Shown here in pieces: positions 16,873 to 25,565 of a DNA stretch of 64,000 bases (position 1 is the first letter of the stretch; every line of letters begins with the position of its first letter). The notes under the pieces were generated by a model. It worked only from the letters and a program-made list of their open reading frames with translations, made no database searches and was not told the DNA's origin. Source of the stretch: JABDJZ01 sp047619685 (GTDB lineage: Bacteria > Bacteroidota > Rhodothermia > Rhodothermales > UBA10348); assembly GCA_047619685.1 (NCBI GenBank), contig JBLHLC010000001.1, positions 186,001-250,000 on the forward strand, in the 5' to 3' direction. Both the position numbers and the translations under genes were made by a program.

Positions 16873-18369
16873 ATGACAACGGATAGCGCGGGCAAGACAA
16901 CCGAACGGTTTTCATCCAGGTGGGGCTTTTTCCTGAGCGTGCTTGGCATCGCGGTAGGGACGGGCAACATTTGGCGATTCCCGCGGATTGCGGCTCAGAA
17001 CGGGGGAGACGACGGTGCCGGCGCTTTCCTGGTGGCTTGGCTGGTGTTTCTCTTTGCCTGGAGCATTCCCTTGATCATGGTCGAGTATGCATGGGGGCGG
17101 AAGACCCGTTCTGGCGTGGTCTCCACCTTCATTCAGGAGGGCGGGAAGAAGTTTGCCTGGATGGGCGCGTTTGTCGCGTTTGTGGCCACGGCCATCACGT
17201 TTTTCTACTCAGTCGTGGTGGGGTGGTGCATCTATTACCTGATCCAGATGATCGTATCGCCGCTTCCACAGACCACGGAAGCGGCCATGGCGGTCTGGAA
17301 TGACTACCAGAGCGGGGGATGGCCTCTGTTGTTTCATGCGCTCGCGATGGGCCTGGGCGCCCTCGCCATATGGAAGGGCGTTGCGTCCATCGAGCGGGTC
17401 AACAAGGTGCTTGTGCCCACGCTTCTTTTCATCGTGCTGATCTCGGTTATCAGGGCGCTCACCCTTCCCGGGGCATGGGAGGGCGTGGCCTATCTCTTTA
17501 CGCCGCAATGGAGTCAACTGGCCCACCCGAAGATCTGGATTGAGGCGCTGACCCAGAATGCGTGGGATACCGGTGCGGGCTGGGGGCTCTTCCTGACCTA
17601 CGCCGCCTACATGAGTACCAAGCAGGGCATCGTCAAGAATGCCGTTGCCACCGCCATCGGGAATAACGTCGTCTCGTTGATGGCGGCCCTTATGGTTTTC
17701 GCTACCGTGTTTGCCATCCTCCAGACCGAAATGGGGATGAGTCGCGCCGAAGTTTTGGAGGTCATGAAAACCAGCGGGCCCGCTTCCACCGGGTTGACCT
17801 TCATCTGGATGCCGCAGCTTTTTGCCCGGATGTTTCTTGGGAATCCGTTGGCGATCCTGTTCTTCCTGGGCCTGACGTTTGCCGGATTCTCGTCTTTGAT
17901 TGCCCAGCTTGAACTGCCCACGCGCGTGTTTATCGACGCGGGGTTGACCCGGCCGAAGGCCATCGGCATGGTGGTCGGGGTGAGCTATCTCCTGGGCATC
18001 CCGTCCGCCGTCAACCTCAATATTCTGAGCAATCAGGACTTCGTCTGGGGCGTCGCACTCATGCTGTCTGGCGCGATGGTCTCCTTTATCGTCATCAAGA
18101 ATGGTGTCGAGAAACTGCGCGCGGAGCGCCTTACCGGCCAGGAAAACGACTGGGACGTGGGCTACTGGTGGGTTTTGGTTGTGAAGTACTTCATTCCCAT
18201 TGCCGCAATAGTCTTACTGGTCTGGTGGCTTTCGCAGTCGGTGACCGATACGTGGTATGATCCGTTCGACACGGGCAGCCTCATGACAGTGCTCGGCCAG
18301 TGGGCCGTGATTCTCGGGCTGTTGATTGCGGGGAATGGCTGGATCAACCGGCGGATGGATGCCAAATAG
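16873..18369 (+). CDS. Sodium-dependent transporter of the neurotransmitter:sodium symporter (SNF) family
   Basis: A 498-residue membrane protein with about 11-12 helices. The first helix region RWGFFLSVLGIAVGTGNIWRFPRIAAQNGG is the SNF signature: unwound TM1 with Gly-x-Gly-Asn-x-W-R-F-P, which forms the Na+ and substrate site in LeuT. It imports an amino acid or related compound with Na+. It is divergent from the cytochrome lipoprotein gene, sharing about 100 bp of promoter space, and convergent with a small lipoprotein gene downstream. The substrate cannot be predicted. Confidence 0.9.
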   Translation: MTTDSAGKTTERFSSRWGFFLSVLGIAVGTGNIWRFPRIAAQNGGDDGAGAFLVAWLVFLFAWSIPLIMVEYAWGRKTRSGVVSTFIQEGGKKFAWMGAFVAFVATAITFFYSVVVGWCIYYLIQMIVSPLPQTTEAAMAVWNDYQSGGWPLLFHALAMGLGALAIWKGVASIERVNKVLVPTLLFIVLISVIRALTLPGAWEGVAYLFTPQWSQLAHPKIWIEALTQNAWDTGAGWGLFLTYAAYMSTKQGIVKNAVATAIGNNVVSLMAALMVFATVFAILQTEMGMSRAEVLEVMKTSGPASTGLTFIWMPQLFARMFLGNPLAILFFLGLTFAGFSSLIAQLELPTRVFIDAGLTRPKAIGMVVGVSYLLGIPSAVNLNILSNQDFVWGVALMLSGAMVSFIVIKNGVEKLRAERLTGQENDWDVGYWWVLVVKYFIPIAAIVLLVWWLSQSVTDTWYDPFDTGSLMTVLGQWAVILGLLIAGNGWINRRMDAK

Positions 18370-18426
18370 CGGCGGCGCCGGGGGTCACGACGGGGAGGCG
18401 ACGGGCATGTGTAGGGTGCCCGGAGC

Positions 18427-18825
18427 CTAGCCGCCCGTCGTCTCAACGGCGAGTTCGTCTGAGCCCTGTCGACCGGTCTCATCGCGACATACGCCCGTAA
18501 TCAGCCCGTCGCTTGTCACGGTCCAACGAAAGTGGACCGTGGCGGCGCGCCCTGTGATCTCAAACTCCTGCGTGATCGGCGTCTGGCCCGTGGCCGCAAA
18601 CGTGATGCTCGCAAAGGCTAGGTCAAAGTCCGGATCCGCGCACGCCATCAACACCTCGGCATCTGCGTGGCCATCTACAAAATCGAACGCCAAGCCGTGG
18701 AGGCGGGCCGTGGGGGCGACGGGCGGGATCTCGTCCGATGTGTTGGCACCGGATCTGGAGTCGCATGACAGCCCAAGAAGTGCCAATGCTGCAGCACATA
18801 GGCTGCGGTGGGAAAGCCAGCGCAT
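18427..18825 (-). CDS. Small hypothetical lipoprotein
   Basis: About 132 residues from the ATG at 18825 (an ATG eight codons upstream would spoil the signal). The N-terminus RSLCAAALALLGLSC is a lipoprotein signal peptide with a lipobox ending in LSC. The mature part has two further Cys (in LMACAD and TGVCRD) that could form a disulfide, and a beta-rich pattern of hydrophobic alternation (AFASITFAATGQ, VHFRWTVTSDG). No family is recognised. It is convergent with the symporter gene and divergent from the sigma-factor gene. Confidence 0.65.
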   Translation of the reverse strand: MRWLSHRSLCAAALALLGLSCDSRSGANTSDEIPPVAPTARLHGLAFDFVDGHADAEVLMACADPDFDLAFASITFAATGQTPITQEFEITGRAATVHFRWTVTSDGLITGVCRDETGRQGSDELAVETTGG

Positions 18826-18993
18826 GTGAGTAAAGGATGCCAAGCCCATGCAGGTTACGTCTGCCGCAATCTAGACATTACTGGCCCGTATCCCCTCCGG
18901 CGAGACTTTAACGGCCCATTTCCGTCCCATGTAAACGGGCTGCATCGATGCGCTGTCTCTTGACCAACAAACGCACCGATTCACGGGCGCCGA

Positions 18994-19566
18994 ATGCTTG
19001 CCGTCACCCAAACGCTAGTAATGGACAGGTCGTCCAAAAGAGAGGCTGATACGCTGATCGATTTCGGTACGCTTGTGGAGAAGTACAAGCGGGGAATCCT
19101 TGTGCTAGCCTACGATCTGACGGGAAATCATCACGACGCCGAAGACCTCGCACAAGAGGTCTTTATCAAGGCACATCGTGGCCTGGCGGGATTTCGTGGC
19201 GAGTCCGGGATTTACGCGTGGCTCCACCGCATTGCGGTTAATGCCCACCTGAACAAGAAGCGGAAGAAGGCGCTGTCCTTCATGCGGCTCATGGGCGATG
19301 TCGAAGGCACGGACACCTGGAGCGAGCCCGGCCCAACGCCAAATGAGGACGCAGAGGGGAGTGACACGCGCGCTCACATAGATCGCGCATTGGACGTTCT
19401 GGCTCCCAGGGAGCGTACGGCCTTTGTGATGCGCCACTACCACGAGTTGTCGACGAAGGAAGTCGCTGACGCCATGGGCATAGCGGATGGGACGGTTAAG
19501 AGCCTCGTTTTCCGCGCGACTTCCAAGCTCAGAGACTCGCTGCATTTTTTGAGGCACGACGCATGA
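18994..19566 (+). CDS. ECF (sigma-70 family, RpoE-like) RNA polymerase sigma factor
   Basis: Up to 190 residues; an ATG at 19021 gives a 181-residue alternative. Region 2 is clear: DLTGNHHDAEDLAQEVFIKAHRGL and IYAWLHRIAVNAHLNKKRKK. Region 4 has the helix-turn-helix ERTAFVMRHYHELSTKEVADAMGIADGTVKSLVFRATSKLRD. The segment between them has an acidic stretch. It directs transcription of a small regulon, probably including its own operon. Its stop overlaps the start of the anti-sigma gene by 4 bp, the usual arrangement for such pairs. The HEAT-protein genes follow immediately and are likely targets or partners. Confidence 0.92.
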   Translation: MLAVTQTLVMDRSSKREADTLIDFGTLVEKYKRGILVLAYDLTGNHHDAEDLAQEVFIKAHRGLAGFRGESGIYAWLHRIAVNAHLNKKRKKALSFMRLMGDVEGTDTWSEPGPTPNEDAEGSDTRAHIDRALDVLAPRERTAFVMRHYHELSTKEVADAMGIADGTVKSLVFRATSKLRDSLHFLRHDA

Positions 19567-20411
19567 AACCGACCAATAGCAATCAAAATTTGGCCTGCGC
19601 CCGTTTTGAGACGGTGATCGCGGACATGCTCTTTGGCGATGCCACCGAGGCACAGGAGCAGGACTTCCAGCGGCACGCGGCGGAATGCCCCGCCTGCCAT
19701 CAGCAGCTGGCTTCTCTTCAGCAGACGCTGGTTGAGGCCTCTAAACGGGCGGTTGTGGAGCCTCGTCCGGAGGCGCTTGCGGGTTTCGCCGACAGGCTTG
19801 ACGCCAGAATTCGCTCCGATGGCCTGATTTCGACGCCCGGCGTGGTCCGGCCGATGCGTCGGAGCGGGGTTTCGCTTGTGCGGAGCCTTCCCCGGTGGAG
19901 CCTGCAGATTGCCGCGGGGCTCGTACTTCTGACGGTTGGCGTGTTCTGGGGGCGCTCACTCGGCCCGGTTGAGCCCGGTCCATTTGCGGGCACGGACACC
20001 ATTGATGCCGAATTGGTCGCAGTTGAATCGCGGGCCCACTCCTATCTGGATCGGTCGAAGACCTTACTGCTCGGACTCGTCAACTTTGACGCAGCGAGCG
20101 AGGACCCGGCTTCTCTGGGCGGGCCCCAGAGGCAACAAATTGCCCAGGAACTGCTCAGCGAGGCCTCCTTCCTGAAGTCCCGGCTGACACAGTCGGAGCA
20201 GCAGCGACTGCGGTCCCTGGTGTCTGACCTCGAAGTCATTCTTTTGCAGCTTGCCAACATGGAGCGGCAGCTGGATATCCCCGAAATCGAAATCGTCCGC
20301 GCGGGCGTGGATAGGGGTGCACTCCTGTTCAAGATTGACGTGGAGAAAATGCGACGATCTGACCCCGCAACTACGGGCACGCAGCCCAAAAAGGCGGCAC
20401 AACGAATCTAG
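19563..20411 (+). CDS. Anti-sigma factor with zinc-finger (zf-HC2-like) domain and one membrane span
   Basis: A 282-residue protein. The N-terminal domain has the anti-sigma zinc motif H38-x3-C42-x2-C45 (RHAAECPACH) after an acidic helix. One transmembrane helix lies at about residues 113-131 (WSLQIAAGLVLLTVGVFWG). The remaining ~150 residues would be periplasmic and are predicted helical (LLSEASFLKSRLTQSEQQRLRSLVSDLEVILLQLANME), so they may sense a signal, perhaps through the exported HEAT proteins encoded next. In the resting state it should hold the sigma factor at the membrane. It overlaps the sigma gene by ATGA. Confidence 0.88.
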   Translation: MKPTNSNQNLACARFETVIADMLFGDATEAQEQDFQRHAAECPACHQQLASLQQTLVEASKRAVVEPRPEALAGFADRLDARIRSDGLISTPGVVRPMRRSGVSLVRSLPRWSLQIAAGLVLLTVGVFWGRSLGPVEPGPFAGTDTIDAELVAVESRAHSYLDRSKTLLLGLVNFDAASEDPASLGGPQRQQIAQELLSEASFLKSRLTQSEQQRLRSLVSDLEVILLQLANMERQLDIPEIEIVRAGVDRGALLFKIDVEKMRRSDPATTGTQPKKAAQRI

Positions 20412-20483
20412 ACGGCCGCAGGCCCAGGGCCTGGCGGACGACCATCACTACAAGACCTACGCCGGATTTTGGCCGGCCATACC

Positions 20484-22226
20484 ATGAGAAACTCCAGAGA
20501 CATATCCGTATTCGCCCTGTTGCTGCTCGTTGCGGCTCCAGTGGCGGCGCAAACCGCCGAAGAGTCTTACCGAGCCGCCAACGCCCTTGTGCTTGACCAG
20601 CGCTGGGCCGAGGCGCGCGATGCGATGTCAGCATTCCTGCGTGCCAATCCCAAGGGTGACCGCACGGACGATGCAGCCTTCTATCGCTGCTACGCGATGG
20701 ATCAGTTGGAGTCCGGATCCGAGTCCGTCTTTGGCTGCTACTCGTCCTTCGTGGATGACCACGCCAGCAGCAATTACGCCGACGACGCCAAGGCAAACAT
20801 GGTCCGCGTGGGCCAGGCGTTGGGCCGCGACGGCAAGCCACAATATTTGGAGCAGATTCGGGAGTTTCAGGAAGAAACAGACGAGGATGTCGCCCTGGCC
20901 GCCCTTTATGCGCTGCAGAATCTTGGGGATGAGCAGGCCCTCTCCACTCTTATCAGCGTCTTTGAGCGCTCGAATAGTGAGCGGGTCCGCGGCCGCATCG
21001 TCTACATCCTGGGGGACATCGAGGACGCAGCTGTCATTCCACGGCTGGCCGAGATCGCCCGCACGGACGCCTCCGTGACCGTCCGAAAGAACGCGGTCTA
21101 CGCCTTGGGGAATAACGAAAGTAAAGCGGCCATGGACGCACTGACGGCCTTGCTGACGGGCGACAATCACGCCGAGGTCCGGAAGGCTGCTGTGTACGCC
21201 ATGGGCAATCTGGATATGGTGGGTGTGTTGCCGGTTCTACGGAATCTGGCGATGACCTCGCGGGATTCTGAAACCGCCAAGGCCGCCACCTATGCCATGG
21301 GGAGTATTGACGGCGCCGAATCGGGGGCGGCCCTGAAGGCCATTGTCTCCAGCGATGCGGACATCGACGTGCGGAAGGCTGCACTCTACTCGCTTGGAAA
21401 CCGCGACGATGCCGGTTTGGTGTCCTTTCTCGCCGACTTAGCTATGAAAGAGTCAGACGTAGAGATGGCCAAAACGGCCACCTATGCGATCGGCAACAGC
21501 GATGGTACCGAGGCAGACAAGGCGCTCCAGACCATCGTTTCGGACGGCCGGTTCATGGAAGTCCGGAAGGCGGCGCTGTACACCCTGGGAAATCGCGACG
21601 GCATCGAGGCCATTGCGCTGCTCAGAAGGGTCGCAACCACGTCCTCGGACGACGAACTGCAGAAAGCCGCGGTCTACGCCATTGGTAATTCGGACGGAGA
21701 AGCGGCCAGCCAGGCCTTGTCGGCCATCTATTCGTCCGCGGAGAGCATGGAGGTTCGCAAGGCTGTGATCCACAGCATGGGTAACCAGGGCGGGGAGTCC
21801 GCGAAGACATTCTTGATGGATGTCGCGACGGCGGACGGAGAACCTGAGCTGGCCAAGATCGCGGTGTACGCATTGGCCAACGTGGTCGAGGATGACGATA
21901 CCGAGGTTTTCCTGGAGGTCCTTCGCAGGGCCAAGAATTCGGATGTGCGACAGGCCGCGCTTTACGCGGTCGGCAATGCAGGCTCGGCCGTGAGCGTGGA
22001 TCTGCTGTCAAAAATTGCCAAGGACGATGCGGATCCCAAGCTCCGAAGAACGGCGGTAATGGCACTGGGCAACACGGAAAGCGATGCGGCAGTGGCGGTT
22101 CTGGTGGACATCATCCGGAACGACACGAACCGTCAAGTCCGGACAAGCGCGGTTCAGGCGCTTGGCAACATCGGCTCGGAAAGTGCCCAGGCGGCCCTGA
22201 TGCGGATTCTGGAAGGCAACAACTAG
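20484..22226 (+). CDS. Exported HEAT-repeat protein (14 repeats) with N-terminal TPR-like region
   Basis: About 580 residues from ATG 20484 (five codons after another ATG at 20469). The signal peptide runs to about residue 22 (ALLLLVAAPVAAQ). Residues 24-110 look like a TPR/YbgF-type outer-membrane helper (SYRAANALVLDQRWAEARDA). From about residue 125 to the end there are 14 HEAT/PBS-lyase-type repeats of 31-32 residues, each with a core such as EVRKAAVYAMGN. Repeats alternate between an xVRKAA form and an xxAKAA form. It is probably a periplasmic scaffold binding proteins or peptides. It ends with an amber TAG at 22224, beyond which the same frame continues as more repeats. Confidence 0.88.
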   Translation: MRNSRDISVFALLLLVAAPVAAQTAEESYRAANALVLDQRWAEARDAMSAFLRANPKGDRTDDAAFYRCYAMDQLESGSESVFGCYSSFVDDHASSNYADDAKANMVRVGQALGRDGKPQYLEQIREFQEETDEDVALAALYALQNLGDEQALSTLISVFERSNSERVRGRIVYILGDIEDAAVIPRLAEIARTDASVTVRKNAVYALGNNESKAAMDALTALLTGDNHAEVRKAAVYAMGNLDMVGVLPVLRNLAMTSRDSETAKAATYAMGSIDGAESGAALKAIVSSDADIDVRKAALYSLGNRDDAGLVSFLADLAMKESDVEMAKTATYAIGNSDGTEADKALQTIVSDGRFMEVRKAALYTLGNRDGIEAIALLRRVATTSSDDELQKAAVYAIGNSDGEAASQALSAIYSSAESMEVRKAVIHSMGNQGGESAKTFLMDVATADGEPELAKIAVYALANVVEDDDTEVFLEVLRRAKNSDVRQAALYAVGNAGSAVSVDLLSKIAKDDADPKLRRTAVMALGNTESDAAVAVLVDIIRNDTNRQVRTSAVQALGNIGSESAQAALMRILEGNN

Positions 22227-22715
22227 AGCTATTTCGGGCGAGCGAAAGCAGCTGTTTATGCGCTCGGCAATTCGCTGGAGGAGGAGGAAGTCGGGCTGCT
22301 TTTCTCCGTGGTCACAGACGCCAAGCACATCGAGGTTCAGAAGGCCGCCTACGCCATCGGCAACGTCGGCGGCACGCAAGCCCAGGACTTTCTGAGAAAG
22401 ATGGCGATGGGACATTCTGAGATCGAGATCGCCAAGGCTGCAGTCTATGGGCTGTCCAACATGTTGGAAGACAACGATATCAGTCCATTGCTCCAGATCT
22501 TGAATGAAGCTGAGAACGTCGAGGTGCGGAAGGCCGCGCTCTACCAGATCGGCAACTCGGAGAGCGATGAGGCGGTGGATGCCCTGGCTACGGTCGCCCG
22601 CGGATCCGACAACGTCGAACTCCGGAAAGCGGCAGTCTACGCCCTCGGAAATATTGGAAGCGACGCCGCTCGCAAGGTTCTGGTTGAGATCGTGACAACG
22701 GAAGCAGGGAAGTGA
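22227..22715 (+). pseudogene. 5'-truncated HEAT-repeat paralogue (5 repeats), in frame with the preceding gene
   Basis: Directly after the TAG that ends the preceding gene, the same reading frame continues for 162 codons with five more HEAT repeats: cores AKAAVYALGN, VQKAAYAIGN, AKAAVYGLSN, VRKAALYQIGN and LRKAAVYALGN. The C-terminus (VLVEIVTTEAGK) resembles the natural ends of the flanking genes. There is no signal peptide or good start: the first in-frame candidate is a GTG at 22308. It is best read as the tail of a duplicated gene whose front was deleted. The alternative, a single protein read through or interrupted by a point mutation, is less likely because the upstream protein already has a natural end. 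It overlaps the next gene by GTGA. Confidence 0.7.
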
Positions 22716-23521
22716 GACAACTCTCAAGGCTCCTCGCCACCCTTTTTGTCTTGATCGGCCTGAGCGCCCTTCAAGGCGTCAGCGCCCAGACGATTGTCCG
22801 TTCTCCTGATCAGCGCGCGCCCTTGGCGGATCGCTGGGAATGGGCCGTAGACCAGACAGAAAGCAGGTTTGTGGTTGGCTATGCCACGGTCGGTACGTCT
22901 ACCTCCGGGTGGATAACCGGCGGGGACGGGATTTCACTTCGCGACCTTCTCGGAGAGCCAGTTGGTACCCGAACTCACATGGCAATTCTGGTTCGGTTCA
23001 TGGACGGGAGGGTCGAAGGGATCGATGCTCTTGACAGCCTCAGCACCTTCCAGTCAGAGTCCTCGAACCTTTATTGGCTGGGGGACGCCAGTCAGCAAGA
23101 CAGTTTTGACCTTTTACAATCGCTTGCCCTGACTGAGAATGCGGAGGAGAATCGGGCGTACGTGTTGGGAAACCACCGTTCAGTCCCAGAAGCCGGCACC
23201 CTGCTTCGGGGTCTCCTGGAGTCCGCCCGTCGCGACGATCTTCGAAAGGCTGCCGCGTATGGATACGGAGCGTTTGCCGGCTCAAACGGGTTGCCCTTGC
23301 TGAAACGAACGGCGGTTTCTGACCGCTCCGATGATGTGGCAAAGGCCGCGACTTATGCGGTATCCAACGTCGACAACGACGAAGCCATTACCGCGCTCGA
23401 GTCTATCCTGGCCGATACAAATCGGCAGGAGGTCAAGAAGGCGGCGGTTTACGGGCTAGGCAATATCGGGACAGACCGGGCCAGGCGTGTTCTTCTGGGC
23501 CTCATTCTGGACGAAGGATGA
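22712..23521 (+). CDS. Exported protein with unnamed N-terminal domain and short HEAT-repeat tail
   Basis: A 269-residue protein starting at GTG 22712, coupled to the upstream stop by a 4-bp overlap. The signal peptide ends near GVSAQ. Residues 27-130 form a domain that recurs in the damaged next gene: an exposed W/F-x-GY strand (SRFVVGYATV), a Gly-rich loop and a C-terminal LVRFMDGRVEGIDALDSL. Three to four HEAT repeats follow (LRKAAAYGYGAF, VAKAATYAVSN, VKKAAVYGLGN). The first domain is not one I recognise. It is likely periplasmic and works together with the long HEAT protein. Confidence 0.78.
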   Translation: MRQLSRLLATLFVLIGLSALQGVSAQTIVRSPDQRAPLADRWEWAVDQTESRFVVGYATVGTSTSGWITGGDGISLRDLLGEPVGTRTHMAILVRFMDGRVEGIDALDSLSTFQSESSNLYWLGDASQQDSFDLLQSLALTENAEENRAYVLGNHRSVPEAGTLLRGLLESARRDDLRKAAAYGYGAFAGSNGLPLLKRTAVSDRSDDVAKAATYAVSNVDNDEAITALESILADTNRQEVKKAAVYGLGNIGTDRARRVLLGLILDEG

Positions 23522-24271
23522 GAGCGGTCTATGCTCTCGCGCTGCTCTGGTTCTATTCGGCCAGACCGCTCCGGCGGGCGCAAAGACCGTCTGGCGGGCC
23601 GAAGGCGAGAGCTTCGAGCAGCGGGTGAACGCTGCAATGAGCTGGGGGGCCGAGTCCGCCAGCGGTGAGTTCTGGATGGGATACCAGATTCCGAGGCGGA
23701 TGTATCCGTATAGCAGGATCGGTCATTTCGGCGGGGACTCTCCAGTCACTCTTGCTGAGATCCTGGCCGGGGACTCGGAGGCGATGGATGGAGATCAGGC
23801 CGTGCGCCGTGAGATTCTCAGGGTTCTTGAGCCGGAAGAGGACAGCCCCGATCGACTCGTCACGAAGCCTCTCGCCATCCTTCTTCGTATTTCTGGCGGT
23901 CAGGTGGTGGATGTGGATGTCTCGACGCTGGACGCGTCGATCGGTGACGACATCGATGAGCTTGCATGAGCGGGGGAGTCCACGCAGTTTGAGAGTCACA
24001 GCTATCTGATGTCCCTTTGGCCACGGGCCTCGGAGGGCTTCAAGGAGGACCTTGTGGCAGCCATGGGAATGCACCAAGCCGTTCCCGAGGTGGAAGGCTT
24101 CCATATCACGGGCAGGCCAATACGAGGTCAGACGGGGGCGTTCCCCTCTTCGTACGGCTGACCGGTGCAGGAGTGGACTCCGAGGTGCGCCGGCATGCGC
24201 TGCTGCAACTCGGCCACAGCGACGGCCCCGCGGCTCTTGACGCGTTGGTCAGGCTGGCCGAACGGCGCTAG
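23518..24271 (+). pseudogene. Degraded paralogue of the preceding exported HEAT protein (frameshifts and a stop)
   Basis: ATG 23518 overlaps the previous stop and begins a signal peptide (MRAVYALALL), but the continuation FGQTAPAGAKTVWRAEGESF is in another frame, so one base has been gained or lost near 23545-23565. The body (MSWGAESASGEFWMGYQI to ILLRISGGQVVDVDVSTLD) matches the N-terminal domain of the preceding gene. At 23967 a TGA interrupts the frame after DELA, where TGG would allow it to run on into AGESTQFESHSYLM. A further shift separates this from a last HEAT repeat (EVRRHALLQLGHSDGPAALDAL) ending at 24271. At least three disabling changes make it a pseudogene unless sequence errors are involved. 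Confidence 0.72.
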
Positions 24272-24286
24272 CGCGCTGGCTAGATC

Positions 24287-24730
24287 TCAGCCGGGATAAG
24301 CCCCGGAAATCATGTTCTCCAGATGCGCTGCCTTGGCTTGGGTCTCGGCCAGAGTGGCCTTCACGATGTCGCCAATGGAGAGGATGCCGACCAATTCACC
24401 GTTCTTGGTGACGGGAAGGTGGCGAATGCGGTGCTCCGTCATGACCGCCATGCAATCTTCCAGAGAGGAGTCCGGATTGACCGTGAGAAGATCGGTTGTC
24501 ATGGCCTCGCCTGCCAGTGTATTGCGCGAGGTTCGCCCCTGTAATACGATGCGGCGCAAGTAGTCGCGTTCCGTGAAAATGCCTACGGTCTTGGGGCCTT
24601 CGGTCACGATAATCGAACCGACGCGCTTGGCCTCCATTATTTCGATGGCCTGATAAACCGTCGAATGGGCATCAATGGTAATGACACTGCCGCCTTTGCG
24701 GCGCAGAAGATCTTCAACGGTAGTTTTCAT
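24287..24730 (-). CDS. CBS-domain pair protein
   Basis: A 147-residue protein made of two CBS domains and nothing else. Residues 10-65 read VITIDAHSTVYQAIEIMEAKRVGSIIV and residues 75-130 read LLTVNPDSSLEDCMAVMTEHRIRHLPV, each followed by the GIFTERDYLRR / GILSIGDIVK strand-helix. Such stand-alone Bateman modules bind adenosyl nucleotides (AMP, ATP, SAM) and act as energy sensors for a partner protein. The partner is not evident. The gene converges with the HEAT cluster and is divergent from the thioredoxin-like gene across an AT-rich spacer. Confidence 0.9.
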   Translation of the reverse strand: MKTTVEDLLRRKGGSVITIDAHSTVYQAIEIMEAKRVGSIIVTEGPKTVGIFTERDYLRRIVLQGRTSRNTLAGEAMTTDLLTVNPDSSLEDCMAVMTEHRIRHLPVTKNGELVGILSIGDIVKATLAETQAKAAHLENMISGAYPG

Positions 24731-24876
24731 GGGCGCTAACTTTGTCTACCTCTATAAATCAAAGAAATACAAGGACAAAAGCAAACTATTTGGAAAATTA
24801 AGCCATTGGTCTGGTAACGGAAAACACGGAGAGCGCTCTCAATATCTTCGTCTCCAATCCCAAATCGCGCCCGTTT
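24731..24876. promoter_or_regulatory. AT-rich divergent promoter region
   Basis: A 146-bp spacer between divergent genes that is clearly richer in A/T than its surroundings (for example the stretch around 24755-24805). Both promoters should be here. No operator or exact -10/-35 pair can be assigned with confidence. Confidence 0.45.
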
Positions 24877-25521
24877 ATGCCTGAGTCCGCCACGATTTCA
24901 AACCCGGCAGTAGTCGCGGCTGCGTCCGATGCCGAGACGGTTTCGCGAACCAGAGCAGGACTTTCAGTCGAGGACTTTATGGCTGGCTGGCAGCACCTTG
25001 TGGAAGCCCCGCTCAAGGGTTTGGGCAGGGAGGAGAGGAGGACCCGCCACTACATTCGGTACAACTGGGACAGATTCCAGCGAGTGAGCGCCGCGTACCG
25101 AATGAGCCCCGAGGCACAGGAAACCTTCGGCGCGATGCAGGGCCAGCAGACCTGGCTTTTTCTGAGCGAGTACTGGTGCGCAGATGCGGCGTATAGCCTT
25201 CCGATTGTGTTGGCCGCGGCGAAGGCCCATGGCAACGTGGAGGTTCGGTTTCTGATGCGGGACGAGAATCTGGACATCATGGAGCGCTACCTGACCAGCG
25301 GAGGGCGCGCGATCCCGATCCTGGCGACGTTCGATGCGGACTCCCAGGAGCGCATCAAGTGGGGCTCAAAACCTGGGCTGCTGGCCAGACACCGGAAAGC
25401 GCTCCAACAGTCCGGCTCGGACGGCGCGGCGGTCTCGGCGGCAACGATCGACTGGTACGAAGCGGAAGGGTGGCTCGAGGTTGAACGTGAAATACTGGCT
25501 CTGGCACGGGTTTTACCCTAA
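24877..25521 (+). CDS. Thioredoxin-fold family protein
   Basis: A 214-residue protein. The thioredoxin-like strand and active-site region is WLFLSEYWCADAAYSLPIV: a single Cys followed by A-D-A-A replaces the usual CxxC, as in the thioredoxin_9 group of Bacteroidota and related phyla. Later PILATFDAD matches the cis-Pro loop. The N-terminal 80 residues are helical (FMAGWQHLVEAP, RHYIRYNWDRFQRV). With one Cys it is more likely a peroxidase-like or monothiol protein than a dithiol reductase. Substrate unknown. It starts at the ATG at 24877 after the AT-rich spacer. Confidence 0.8.
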   Translation: MPESATISNPAVVAAASDAETVSRTRAGLSVEDFMAGWQHLVEAPLKGLGREERRTRHYIRYNWDRFQRVSAAYRMSPEAQETFGAMQGQQTWLFLSEYWCADAAYSLPIVLAAAKAHGNVEVRFLMRDENLDIMERYLTSGGRAIPILATFDADSQERIKWGSKPGLLARHRKALQQSGSDGAAVSAATIDWYEAEGWLEVEREILALARVLP

Positions 25522-25565
25522 GCAAGGGTTATTTTGATGGTCTTGATAATGCATCCGACCGATCT

